Source: Primulina eburnea (lineage: Eukaryota; Streptophyta; Magnoliopsida; Lamiales; Gesneriaceae). Taken from it: a stretch of DNA of 64,000 nucleotides. Both the position numbers and the translations under genes were made by a program. The stretch covers positions 496,001 to 560,000 of the forward strand of contig NW_027331259.1 of the NCBI RefSeq assembly GCF_022965805.1, read 5' to 3'. Below are positions 49,196 through 59,587 of this stretch, one piece after another (within the stretch, counting starts at the first letter, position 1; every line of letters begins with the position of its first letter). Under the pieces are notes generated by a model that saw only the letters and a list, made by a program, of their open reading frames with translations, did no database searches and was not told where the DNA came from.

Positions 49196-51594
49196 CGGTT
49201 TTATGACAAGCTATAAAATGTGCCATCTTAGAGAATCTATCCACAACAACAAAAATAGAATCCCTCCCCTTCTTAGTCCTAGACAACCCCAAAATAAAGT
49301 CCATAGAAATGTCAATCCAATTTCTTTTAAAGAATAGCACACAAAAGTGTTCCCAAAGTTCTATTGACAACTTCAGTTTGTCCATCCGTTTGAGGAGAAA
49401 ACAACAATTTTGTGCGAAGTTTAGCCCATAAAGTCTTCCAAAAGTAACTCAAGAATTTAACATCGCGACCAGAAACAATAGTCCTAGGCATGCAATGCAA
49501 CCTAACGACTTCTCTAAAGAACAAATCCGCAATGTTTGAAGCATCATCGGTTTTATGACAAGCTATAAAATGTGCCATCTTAGAGAATCTATCCACAACA
49601 ACAAAAATAGAATCCCTCCCCTTCTTAGTCCTAGGCAACCCAAAAATAAAGTCCATAGAAATGTCAATCCAAGTTCTATTTAAGAATAGCACGCAAAAGT
49701 GTTCCCAAAGTTCTATTGACAACTTCAGTTTGTCCATCCGTTTGAGGATGACAAGTAGTAGAAAACAAAAATTTTGTGCCAAGTTTAGCCCATAAAGTCT
49801 TCCAAAAGTAACTCAAGAATTTAACATCGCGACCAGAAACAATAGTCCTAGGCATGCCATGCAACCTAACGACTTTTCTAAAGAACAAATCCGCAATGTT
49901 TGAAGCATCATCGGTTTTATGACAAGCTATAAAATGTGCCATCTTAGAGAATCTATCCACAACAACAAAAATAGAATCCCTCCCCTTCTTAGTCCTAGGC
50001 AACCCCGAAATAAAGTCCATAGAAATGTAAATCCAAGTTTAAGAATAGCACGCAAAAGTGTTCCCAAAGTTCTATTGACAACTTCAGTTTGTCCATCCGT
50101 TTGAGGATGACAAGTAGTAGAAAACAACAATTTTGTGCCTAGTATAGCCCATAAAATCTTCCAAAATTAACTCAAGAATTTAACATCGCGACCAGAAACA
50201 ATAGTCCTAGGCATGCCATGCAACCTAGCGACTTCTCTAAAGAACAAATCCGTCATGTTTGAAGCATCATCGGGTTTATGACAAGCTATATAATTTGCCA
50301 TCTTAGAGAATCTATCCACAACAACAAAAATACAATCCCTCCCCTTCTTAGTCCTAGGCAACCCCAAAATAAAGTTCATAGGAATGTAAATCCAAGTTCT
50401 TCTTAAGAATAGCACGCAAAAGTGTTCCCAAAGTTCTATTGACAACTTCAGTTTGTCCATCCGTTTGAGGATGACAAGTAGTAGAAAACAACAATTTTGT
50501 GCCAAGTTTAGCCCATAAAGTCTTCCGAAAGTAACTCAAGAATTTAAATCACGACCAGAAACAATAGTTTTAGGCAAGCCATGCAACCTAACGACTTCGC
50601 TAAAGAACAAATCCGCAATGTTTGAAGCATCATCGGTTTTATGACAAGCTATAAAATGTGCCATCTTAGAGAATCTATCCACAACAACAAAAATAGAATC
50701 CCTCCCCTTCTTAGTCCTAGGCAACCCCAAAATAAAGTACATAAAAATGTCAATCAAATTTCTTTTTAAGAATAGCACGCAAAAGTGTTCCCAAAGTTCT
50801 ATTGACAACTTCAGTTTGTCCATCCGTTTGAGGATGACAAGTAGTTGAAAACAACAATTTTGTGCCAAGTTTAGCCGATAAAGTCTTCCGAAAGTAACTC
50901 AAGAATTTAACATCGCGACCAGAAACAATATTCCTAGGCATGCCATGCAACCTAACGACTTTTCTAGAGAACAAATCCGCGATGTTTGAAGCATCATCGG
51001 TTTTATGACAAGCTATAAAATGTGCCATCTTAGAGAATCTATCCACAACAACAAAAATAGAATCCCTCCCCTTCTTAGTCCTAGGCAACCCCAAAATAAA
51101 GTCCATAGAAATGTCAATCCAAGTTCTATTTAAGAATAGCACGCAAAAGTGTTCCCAAAGTTCTATTGACAACTTCAGTTTGTCCATCTGTTTGAGGATG
51201 ACAAGTAGTAGAAAAAAACAATTTTGTGCAGAGTTTAGCCCATAAAGTCTTCCAAAAGTAACTCAAGAATTTAACATCGCGACCAGAAACAATTGTCCTA
51301 GCCATGCCATGCAACCTAACGACTTCTCTAAAGAACAAATCTGTAACGTACCATATTTTCATACTTAAAAATTTGCGGAAAAATTAAAAATTTTCTTAAA
51401 CATAAAATAACATTCAAAGTTTGCCAGAAAAATATCCCAACCAAGTCTCCAATAAGACATGGCGGTTCAAAGTACTACAATAAAATTTGCTCACAAAATT
51501 TTTGCTCAAAGTATTTCCCTCGAACCAAGAAATCAGAGTAAATTAACATTTGCGTAAAAACATAAACTTTGCGGTCCTCGGGTTAGCCTCCCTC

Positions 51595-51993
51595 TCAGTC
51601 CAAGCCTGCCCCTTGGTCGCCACCTACTGTCTCCTCATCAACATACTCACCTGCATCGATCAAGTCTAGTGAGTCTAAAAACTCAACACGTATAAACTGG
51701 TAGTAACGAGTAGTACATAATAAAATCACATGCAACTTTAAAATAGGACATACATGCTTAAAACTTGACTTGCGTATTAAAACTGGAACATACTTACATA
51801 CATACTTAGACGTGCCATCAACATAAACTTTTCTTAAGCATGTTGCATACTTGAACATACATAACTTCATCATTTTGCGTAGAGGATGTTTCAAAGCAAG
51901 TGACCCATACATAATAAACGCCTGATCAGACAAACCACAGTACTGGGCTGACAGGGACGTATCCACTGTCACATACATGAGATCCCCGTTCAT
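51595..51993 (-). other. 132-codon open frame conserved in both D LTRs
   Basis: The same length occurs at 57066-57464 with a handful of residue changes. It starts MNGDLMYVTVDTSLSAQYCG and ends in an acidic GEYVDEET...GAGLD tail. No domain recognised. Conservation between the two LTRs of one element reflects shared origin and is not evidence of coding, so I list it as an open frame only. Confidence 0.25.
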
Positions 51994-52517
51994 AATTTAA
52001 CGGGCTGGTTGGTCCTCGTTCATAATTTAACGCTTTCCAACCACGATCTAACTCGTTCATAATTTAACGGGCAGATTGGTCCCCGTTCATAATTTAACGC
52101 TTTCCAATCCTAAACATAATTTGGTCACAAAACATTTAGCATACCTCCAAAAACTTAAAATATTTTCTTTGCACGTCATCATACTTACTTGGCGTTGAGG
52201 GATTCGTTGGATCTCACTTGGGGCCGCTACTGCACATACTAACATATATCTTGAATACTTAACTTGCATGTCTTAGACGTAGGTACTCGAGCTCACCACC
52301 AAAGTGAATAAGTAGCTTAGGACATTCTAGTTCACTCCTGGCTTGACCTCTTTTAATCATCGTACTAAACCATGACGTAAAACCACAAAACAAATCCTAT
52401 ATTTTTACATACATAAATTTAAAATTGGTGCTAAACCATGATATAGAACCCCGAAGCAAATCCAAAAAAAAATAAATTTTTTTTTTTTTTAAAAAGAGTT
52501 TTTTTTTTTAAAAGGGT

Positions 52518-52548
52518 GTACACGGACCCCGTGTAGGGGTCCGTGTAC
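52518..52548. repeat. Perfect 13-bp hairpin in the D 3' LTR
   Basis: Arms GTACACGGACCCC (52518-52530) and GGGGTCCGTGTAC (52536-52548) with loop GTGTA, next to A and T runs. The 5' LTR has only one arm left (about 57960-57976, CACGGGGTCCGTGTAC). Confidence 0.85.
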
Positions 52549-53278
52549 AGGTCCGGGTAGACTTTAGAAATTCGTATTTTTGAAGGAAAAAGGACACGGA
52601 CTCCGTGCCGGGGTCCGGTAAGGGGTCCGGGTACCCACTGTCTCTGCAAATGCACGAAAATTCGCTAACTTAATCTTTCACCCATTCAATCCAAGCTTAA
52701 GGACCATGAACCAACACCTGTAGACTCATTCTAGGATGTTATTACATTGATTCAAACCCATAAAAACGCCCCAAACGTCCCTAAACATCAACAATTAATT
52801 CCAACACAACAATAACTCGTAATTAGGCATCGTTTCGCTTCCTACGACTTCTATTACATCCCAAGCCAAACCCGACCCGAACGAACCACCAAATAACACC
52901 TAAATACATCTCGTAACATATATAAATGCAGTAGCCCAAATCCGGCGATGTCCAACGAAGCCTGCAACAAATAACTTCAAGACACATTTTATTTACATAA
53001 AAGTCGCAGCTTGAGCAGTCCCACGAAAAACGTCATAACTCACTCAATTTTCATCCAAAAATCTCGAATTTTATATCAAATCGAAGGCATCGAAAAGTTC
53101 TACAATTTTCTAGCTGAAAATTTTCTCAAATTCCCGACATAAAAATCGCAGTTTTCAACAGAACAGTAAGTTACGAGATTTCAGATCTAAAAATATTTCA
53201 AACGCCTTCAAACAATTTTCCGCTCAAACGACGAACGTGAAACATGAGTTTTCACGCATAAAAATAACCCAACGCATA

Positions 53279-53593
53279 CTATGACAAGATCGATGCAGAA
53301 AGAACAGAATATACGTGCCTTTGATGATAAACGTTACCGAAACGACGATACCGAAGCGGGGATGGCGCGAGGATTGATCCGGGAAGATCGTGGAACGATT
53401 TCTTTGAAGAAAACTCAACATAACTTTGCTGGAAATTTAGAGGGGAAGGGGCGGCTGCTAATGCTTGAGGAACCCTAGGTTTTTCCCTTCTAAAAATTAT
53501 GAGAATGAATGTGTATGTGTGTGGGTGTGAAATATCGTGTATGTGTGTGGGTGTAAGTGGTGTGCGTGTGTTTGGATAGGTGATTAGGGCCAA
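53279..53593 (-). other. 104-codon open frame conserved in both D LTRs
   Basis: Minus-strand frame, also intact at 58704-59018 with one residue change. It runs from the GT-rich segment (a Thr/His/Pro-rich start) through RREKPRVPQALAAAPSPLNF to a C-terminus ending SVLSASILS. A TATAAAAA on the minus strand at 53735-53742 lies about 140 bp upstream, so this region is probably the start of the D transcript. No known domain. Confidence 0.3.
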
Positions 53594-54162
53594 AATTGTT
53601 CTTAGTTAACCATTAACAAGGTAAATAAAAAGGCTAATTAAAATGTCACTTAAAAATGTTAATTAAAATGCTAATGAAATGCTAACTCACTATAATTTTT
53701 ACAAAATCTCTTAAATAAAATAAACACACACTAATTTTTATAAAATTCTCTAATTAGCACAATGAAATACACAATGCTAATTTTAAAAGCTTTTAAATTC
53801 TAAAACCACTAAATGCATAAATTAGGCTTCTAAAATGCTAAAAATTTAAATAACTCTTTTAAAATGCTATAATCATAAATTAAAATAAAATACCATATTT
53901 TAAAAATGCCAAAATCGTCGTCGATCTCTTTTCCTCGTTCCCGAATCGAATCATCGCCTGAAACATGAAACTCAAGGAAAACGTTTTAATATGCACCCAC
54001 TAAACTCATAATAATTTAAAATAATGAAAATTCGTAAATCATGAATTAAAACACAATTTAATGAAATAAACATGCATTAAGCTCATTTAATAAAATAAGT
54101 GAGGAATTTAATAACTTGCACGCACGTAGTTCATGTGGACCTCAAATTTTCGGGACGTCACA

Positions 54163-54176
54163 ATCTATCCCCCTTA
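54163..54176 (-). other. Polypurine tract of element D
   Basis: On the minus strand, AAGGGGGATAGATT abuts the 3' LTR (TGTGACGTCC). Confidence 0.85.
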
Positions 54177-54255
54177 ATTTGAATTTCGTCCCCGAAATTC
54201 ACTTATCCTTGATAATCCAAAAATTTAAGATTCTTAATTCTAGTATGCCAACGAT

Positions 54256-54281
54256 CCACGCTACCGCTGCGCTACTCTGAT
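54256..54281 (-). other. Segment resembling the 5' part of initiator tRNA-Met
   Basis: Read on the minus strand (the sense strand of element D), 26 nt match the acceptor strand and D-arm of plant initiator tRNA-Met at 24 positions, by comparison with the tRNA sequence as I know it. It includes ATCAGAGT and GCGCAGCGG, the latter lying in the A box of the tRNA promoter. It lies about 95 bp before the 3' LTR. The anticodon arm and everything after it are absent, so this is not a tRNA gene. Confidence 0.55.
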
Positions 54282-55689
54282 ATAAACTTAAGTCACAGGC
54301 TGTCCCTACGTCTCTTCAATCCCCATTAAATCACCTATCAAAACCTCGTTTGCGAGTCACAACTTAAAGAGCGACATATGGCATCTTAGTTTTACTTTAC
54401 TATGAAATCGAATTCTGACTTTTCTCACAATTCCCAATATTAGAAATAGAGGTTCAAACTTATTGTTTTCTTACTTTCTCATACCATACCCCTAATGCTC
54501 ATCGAACTATTACATTGGCATTTATGCAGTCCAACCTAAGAGGTCTTAGCACCAACGGTTACTGATCAACTTCCATCCTCAGCAGTACACTTAAAAGTTA
54601 AATCTTATCTTAATCCTCATAATAATATTGGCTTACAATCCTTGAATCGAATATTTACCTTACGACACAAACTTACATAACTTAGCTACTTACAAGTACG
54701 TCCCAAATATAAAATTGTTGCCAACCTTTAATTTCGAGTAACATAAATCCGTAAAACCCCAAATATATAATATCGATCCTCTTCTTAAATAGGAAAATCT
54801 TTCTAGCATCAATCACAAGCTTAAACTATTTTCTTCACGATTACAATATAATTAAAGCCTAAGACACTTGAACCTTCCTCATTGGAACGAATGTTCTACT
54901 TAGACGTATCCCCAATACTCAATTAATTCTAGCGTATAAAACTTAATAAGCTTCCTTTATTAATAATGGACTAACTCTAATGAATCAACTCCACTTATAA
55001 CCCATAGAATTCTAGAATCCCCATAACAAGCTTTTAGATTTCTTACTCAATAAAAATCTTAATATTCCTTCATTGATAACTCATGTTGAACACCACTAAT
55101 TCTCTTTTGTTTTTATTTCATCCAAAAATTCCGTATGAACAAATGTCCCCATAAATTTGAAATTCACCCTTACTCAACCCAAATAGTTTTGGATAACATA
55201 ATTCCAACACACATATTCACTTACTCCCAAGTTTCTTAATAACTTACAAAAATTTCCCAAGACAAGGTGTCTACCTCAATTCTTACATGCGTCGTCTATC
55301 AAATAACCAAATCATCGACCATACCCAACCTTCTCGAAAAATCAAATTCCAACAAAGGTACAAGCTTAACTGTTACAATCATGACTAAAACTTATGACAC
55401 ATAAACTTAAGTTCCCAAAAAAAATTGTCGCTAACTCAATGTCTACTCTTATAACTTAGCTAACCGATCAACTTTACCTCAAATCGTTATCACCCTGAAT
55501 TTTAAATTTGCCGCAACATTAATTCACTAGCGCTTAACTTTTCGAGCCCAATGTCGATTCATCTTACAATCCCCTTGATTACCATTTCTTATAATATTAT
55601 AACCCAGATACTTCAAGGTTCTAATGATCCATTCGAGCTTAAATCATCGAAAATTCCTATCATTTCAACCATTCAATTCTCACTTACTG

Positions 55690-56220
55690 CTAAACTAGTC
55701 CCCCAAATTCCTTAAAATGGTAGCATTAATTCATTATTTCCTCAAAATTATCCAGTTGTCCTAAATTTTGGAAATTCCACATTTACCCATAAGTTCTTGG
55801 TGTTCCTAATTCCATTGTGTAAGTTCCTCGCAACATAAAATTCAAAAATTTTAAGCTTATTAAACCCAAATTCAATTCTCATAGCCTCGAAACTTACTGA
55901 TTTAACCCAAGTGTTCCTCAAAAACTCGAATTTAATCCCCAAAATTTTCTGAATTTGCAATTTGACCCTTAAATTTCTCGAACTTACATTTTTGGCCCTA
56001 CAACTCTTCAAAATTTGCATTTCTGGTCCCCAGTAAAAATCTTCGATTTTTGTCTCATTAAACCTTAAAATCCTCGAAACTCGGAATTTAATATCGAACG
56101 ATAACTTCGAAACTAGTCCCTTAGGAATTTTATCTTTGCACTTAGGTCCTGAAACTATTGGTCATTACCACTAGGTCCTTAAAATTCTCAATTCGTGCAA
56201 TTAAATCCTTAAATCCAACT
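55690..56220 (-). repeat. Degenerate short tandem repeats in the D interior
   Basis: On the plus strand, variants of 'CCTTAAAATTCTCGAAACTT' and 'AATTTGCAATTTGACCC' recur every 35-50 bp (for example 55905, 55960, 56005, 56065, 56185). Too decayed to define a unit by eye. Confidence 0.45.
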
Positions 56221-56798
56221 AGGGAGAGCATGCATCCTAAATAATTTCTATGCATGTATACTTCCAAATATCGTTGTAGTCTCAAATAATTAATCCTTAC
56301 ATGGAGTTCTCAAAAAGCAACTCAGCTAGCAACCACAAACCATCAGTAATTTCTTAGAAAATCTACAAGTCCCAAAAGCATTCGTAATTGTCAAGTTTAA
56401 CTTATAACCCACAAGTATAACATCAGTACTACTAACCAAAAATTAATATAGACAAATCATTTCCAACTTTTCCAGACGCCCAAAAGCAAAATTCTTGCTC
56501 ATGTCCGATTCCACCGCACCAGCATGCAAGAAAATTAAATAATTTCTCATTTCATGTCCTAACATGCATAAAAGTTTTTAAGGATCCAATCTCAATTCAT
56601 AACGACAGATAAACCTGTACTCTAAAACGTATGTCGTGTAAACATACAGGTGGTTGCATTAAAATATGCACATGCTGAAATCATGACTTGAATGCTTAAT
56701 ACATGAAATAATTTAAAATTTTAAAACTTACAGACTTGTGGTGTGACTTCGTGAGCTTCTTGCGACTGGCAGTAGGCGTAACCCTTTACAAGAACACC

Positions 56799-56810
56799 GC
56801 TCTGATACCA
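56799..56810 (-). other. Primer-binding site of element D
   Basis: Plus-strand GCTCTGATACCA, which is TGGTATCAGAGC on the minus strand, two bases inside the 5' LTR at 56813. Fixes the orientation of D. Confidence 0.93.
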
Positions 56811-56812
56811 AC

Positions 56813-59587
56813 TGTAACGTACCGTATTTTCATACTTAAAAATTTGCGGAAAAATTAAAAATTTTCTTAAACATAAATTAACATTCAAAGTTTGCCATAA
56901 AAATATCCCAACCAAGTCCCCCATAAGACATGGCGGTTCAAAGTACTACAATAAAATTTGCTCACAAAAGTTTTGCTCAAAGTATTTCCCTCGAACCAAG
57001 AAATCAGAGTAAATTAACATTTGCGTAAAAACATAAACTTTGCGGTCCTCGGGTTAGCCTCCCGCTCAGTCCAAGCCTGCCCCTTGGTCGCCACCTCCTG
57101 TCTCCTCATCAACATACTCACCTGCATCGATCAAGTCTAGTGAGTCTAAAGACTCAACACGTATAAACTGGTAGTAACGAGTAGTACATAATAAAATCAC
57201 ATGCAACTTTAAAATAGGACATACATACTTAAAACTTGACTTGCGTATTAAAACTGGAACATAAGTACATACATACTTAGACGTGCCATCAACATAAACT
57301 TTTCTTAAGCATGCTGCATACTTGAACATACATAACTTCATCATTTTGCGTAGAGGATGTTTCAAAGCAAGTGACCCATACATAATAAACGCCTGATCAG
57401 ACAAACCACAGTACTGGGCTGACAGAGACGTATCCACTGTCACATACATGAGATCCCCGTTCATAATTTAACGCTTTCCAACCACGATCTAACACGTTCA
57501 TAATTTAACGGGCGGATTGGTCCCCGTTCATAATTTAACGCTTTCCAATCCTAAACATAATTTGGTCACAAGACATTTAGCATACCTCCAAAAACTTAAA
57601 ATATTTTCTTTGCACGTCATCATACTTACTTGGCGTTGAGGGATTCATTGGATCTCACTTGGGGCCGCTACTGCACATACTAACATAAATCTTAAATACT
57701 TAACTTGCATGTCTTAGACGTAGGTACTCGAGCTCACCACCAAAGTGAATAAGTAGCTTAGGACATTCTAGTTCACTCCTGGCTTGACCTCTTTTAATCA
57801 TCGTACTAAACCATGACGTAAAACCACAAAACAAATCCTATATTTTTACATACATAAATTTAAAAATGGTGCTAAACCATGATATAGAACCCAGAAGCAA
57901 ATCCAAAAAAAAAAAAAATTATTATTTTTTTTTTAAAAAAATGTTTTTTTTTTTTTAAAACACGGGGTCCGTGTACGGGTCCGGGTAGACTCTAGAAATT
58001 CGTATTTTTTAAGGAAAAAGGACACGGACTCCGTGCCGGGGTCCGGTAAGGGGTCCGAGTACCCTCTATCTCTGCAAATGCACGAAAATTCGCTAACTTA
58101 ATCTTTCACCCATTCAATCCAAGCTTAAGGACCATGAACCAACACCTCTAGACTCATCCTAGGATGTTATTACATTGATTCAAACCCATAAAAACACCCC
58201 AAACGTCCCTAAACATCAATAATTAATTCCAACACAACAATAACTCGTAATTAGGCATCGTTTCGCTTCCTACGACTTCTATTACATCCCAAGCCAAACC
58301 CGACCCGAACGAACCACCAAATAACACCTAAATACATCTCGTAACATATAAAAATGCAGTAGCACAAACCCAGCGATGTCCAACGAAGCCTGCAACAAAT
58401 AACTTCAAGAACACATTTTACATAAAAGTCGCAGCTTGAGCAGTCCCACGAAAAACGTCATAACTCACTCAATTTTCATCAAAAAATCTCGAATTTTATA
58501 TCAAATCGAAGGCATCAAAAAGTTCTACAACTTTATAGTTGAAACTTTTCTCAAATTCCCGACAGAAAAATTGCAGTTTTCAACAGAACAGTAAGTTACG
58601 AGATTTCAGATCTAAAAATATTTCAAACGCCTTCAAACAATTTTCCGCTCAAACGACGAACGTCACACATGAGTTTTCACGCATAAAAATAACCCAACGC
58701 ATACTATGACAAGATCGATGCAGAAAGAACAGAATATACGTGCCTTTGATGATAAACGTTACCGAAACGACGATACCGAAGCGGGGATGGCGCGAGGATT
58801 GATCCGGGACGATCGTGGAACGATTTCTTTGAAGAAAACTCAACATAACTTTGCTGGAAATTTAGAGGGGAAGGGGCGGCTGCTAATGCTTGAGGAACCC
58901 TAGGTTTTTCCCTTCTAAAAATTATGAGAATGAATGTGTATGTGTGTGGGTGTGAAATATCGTGTATGTGTGTGGGTGTAAGTGGTGTGCGTGTGTTTGG
59001 ATAGGTGATTAGGGCCAAAATTGTTCTTAGTTAACCATTAACAAGGTAAATAAAAAGGCTAATTAAAATGCCACTTAAAAATGTTAATTAAAATGCTAAT
59101 GAAATGCTAACTCACTATAATTTTTACAAAATCTCTTAAATAAAATAAACACACACTAATTTTTATAAAATTCTCTAATTAGCACAATGAAATACACAAT
59201 GCTAATTTTAAAAGCTTTTAAATTCTAAAGCCACTAAATGCATAAATTAGGCTTCTAAAATGCTAAAAATTTAAATAACTCTTTTAAAATGCTATAACAA
59301 TAGCTTAAAATAAAATACCATATTTTAAAAATGCCAAAATCGTCGTCGATCTCTTTTCCTCGTTCCCGAATCGAATCATCGCCTGAAACATGAAACTCAA
59401 GGAAAACGTTTTAATATGCACCCACTAAACTCATAATAATTTAAAATAATGAAAATTCGTAAATCATGAATTAAAACACAATTTAATGAAATAAACATGC
59501 ATTAAACTCATTTAATAAAATAAGTGAGGAATTTTATAACTTGCACGCACGTAGTTCATGTGGACCTCAAATTTTCGGAACGTCACA
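56813..59587 (-). repeat. 5' LTR of element D
   Basis: 2775 bp, about 46 bp shorter than the 3' LTR. It has three rather than four CGTTCATAATTTAACG-type motifs and a reduced hairpin near 57960; otherwise it is a close match. It carries its own copies of the 104- and 132-codon frames (58704-59018, 57066-57464). Confidence 0.93.

Larger units (their letters stand above)
46170..51341 (-). repeat. Integrase-core satellite, block 6 (about 14 monomers)
   Basis: Fourteen monomers in the same orientation, ended by the insertion of element D within an AACAAATC|CGCAATG monomer. Its monomers are more varied than in blocks 2 to 5. Examples are a 13-bp deletion near 49396, a 1-bp loss near 47745, and VSVRD instead of VSGRD near 49115. 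Part of it (48000-49400) resembles 3200-4700 in block 1. This looks like older array not caught up in the 5.4-kb amplification. Confidence 0.92.
51342..54162 (-). repeat. 3' LTR of element D
   Basis: 2821 bp. On the plus strand it starts TGTAACGTACC and ends CGGGACGTCACA. It holds four CGTTCATAATTTAACG-type motifs (51987-52100), a poly(A)/poly(T) tract with a perfect hairpin (52518), a GT-rich stretch (53510-53575) and an AT-rich U3 with repeated AAATGCTAA. Confidence 0.93.
54177..56798 (-). other. Interior of element D, no recognisable coding
   Basis: AT-rich, with only short frames; the longest I noted is 90 codons at 55748-56020, with no known motif. The 5' part (56230-56798) looks like an untranslated leader with a TCTGTAAGTTTT donor-like site near 56730. 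The middle (about 55690-56220) holds degenerate short repeats. The 3' end holds a tRNA-like segment and the decayed pol tail. Confidence 0.7.
51342..59587 (-). mobile_element. Element D: large non-coding LTR retrotransposon (LARD-like)
   Basis: Minus-strand element, 8246 bp, with target-site duplication AAATC (51337-51341 and 59588-59592). It is inserted in a satellite monomer. The 5' LTR is 56813-59587 and the 3' LTR 51342-54162; LTR ends read TGTGACGT...ACGTTACA. The 2.65-kb interior has a primer-binding site at its 5' end and a polypurine tract at its 3' end. I see no gag, RT or integrase in it; only a GAATTTCGGGGACGAAATTC tail remains before the tract. Mobilisation in trans is inferred. 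Confidence 0.92.

Noticed and set aside
54256..54281. A complete tRNA gene
   Set aside because: Only the 5' part is present; the anticodon arm, T-arm and 3' acceptor strand are missing.
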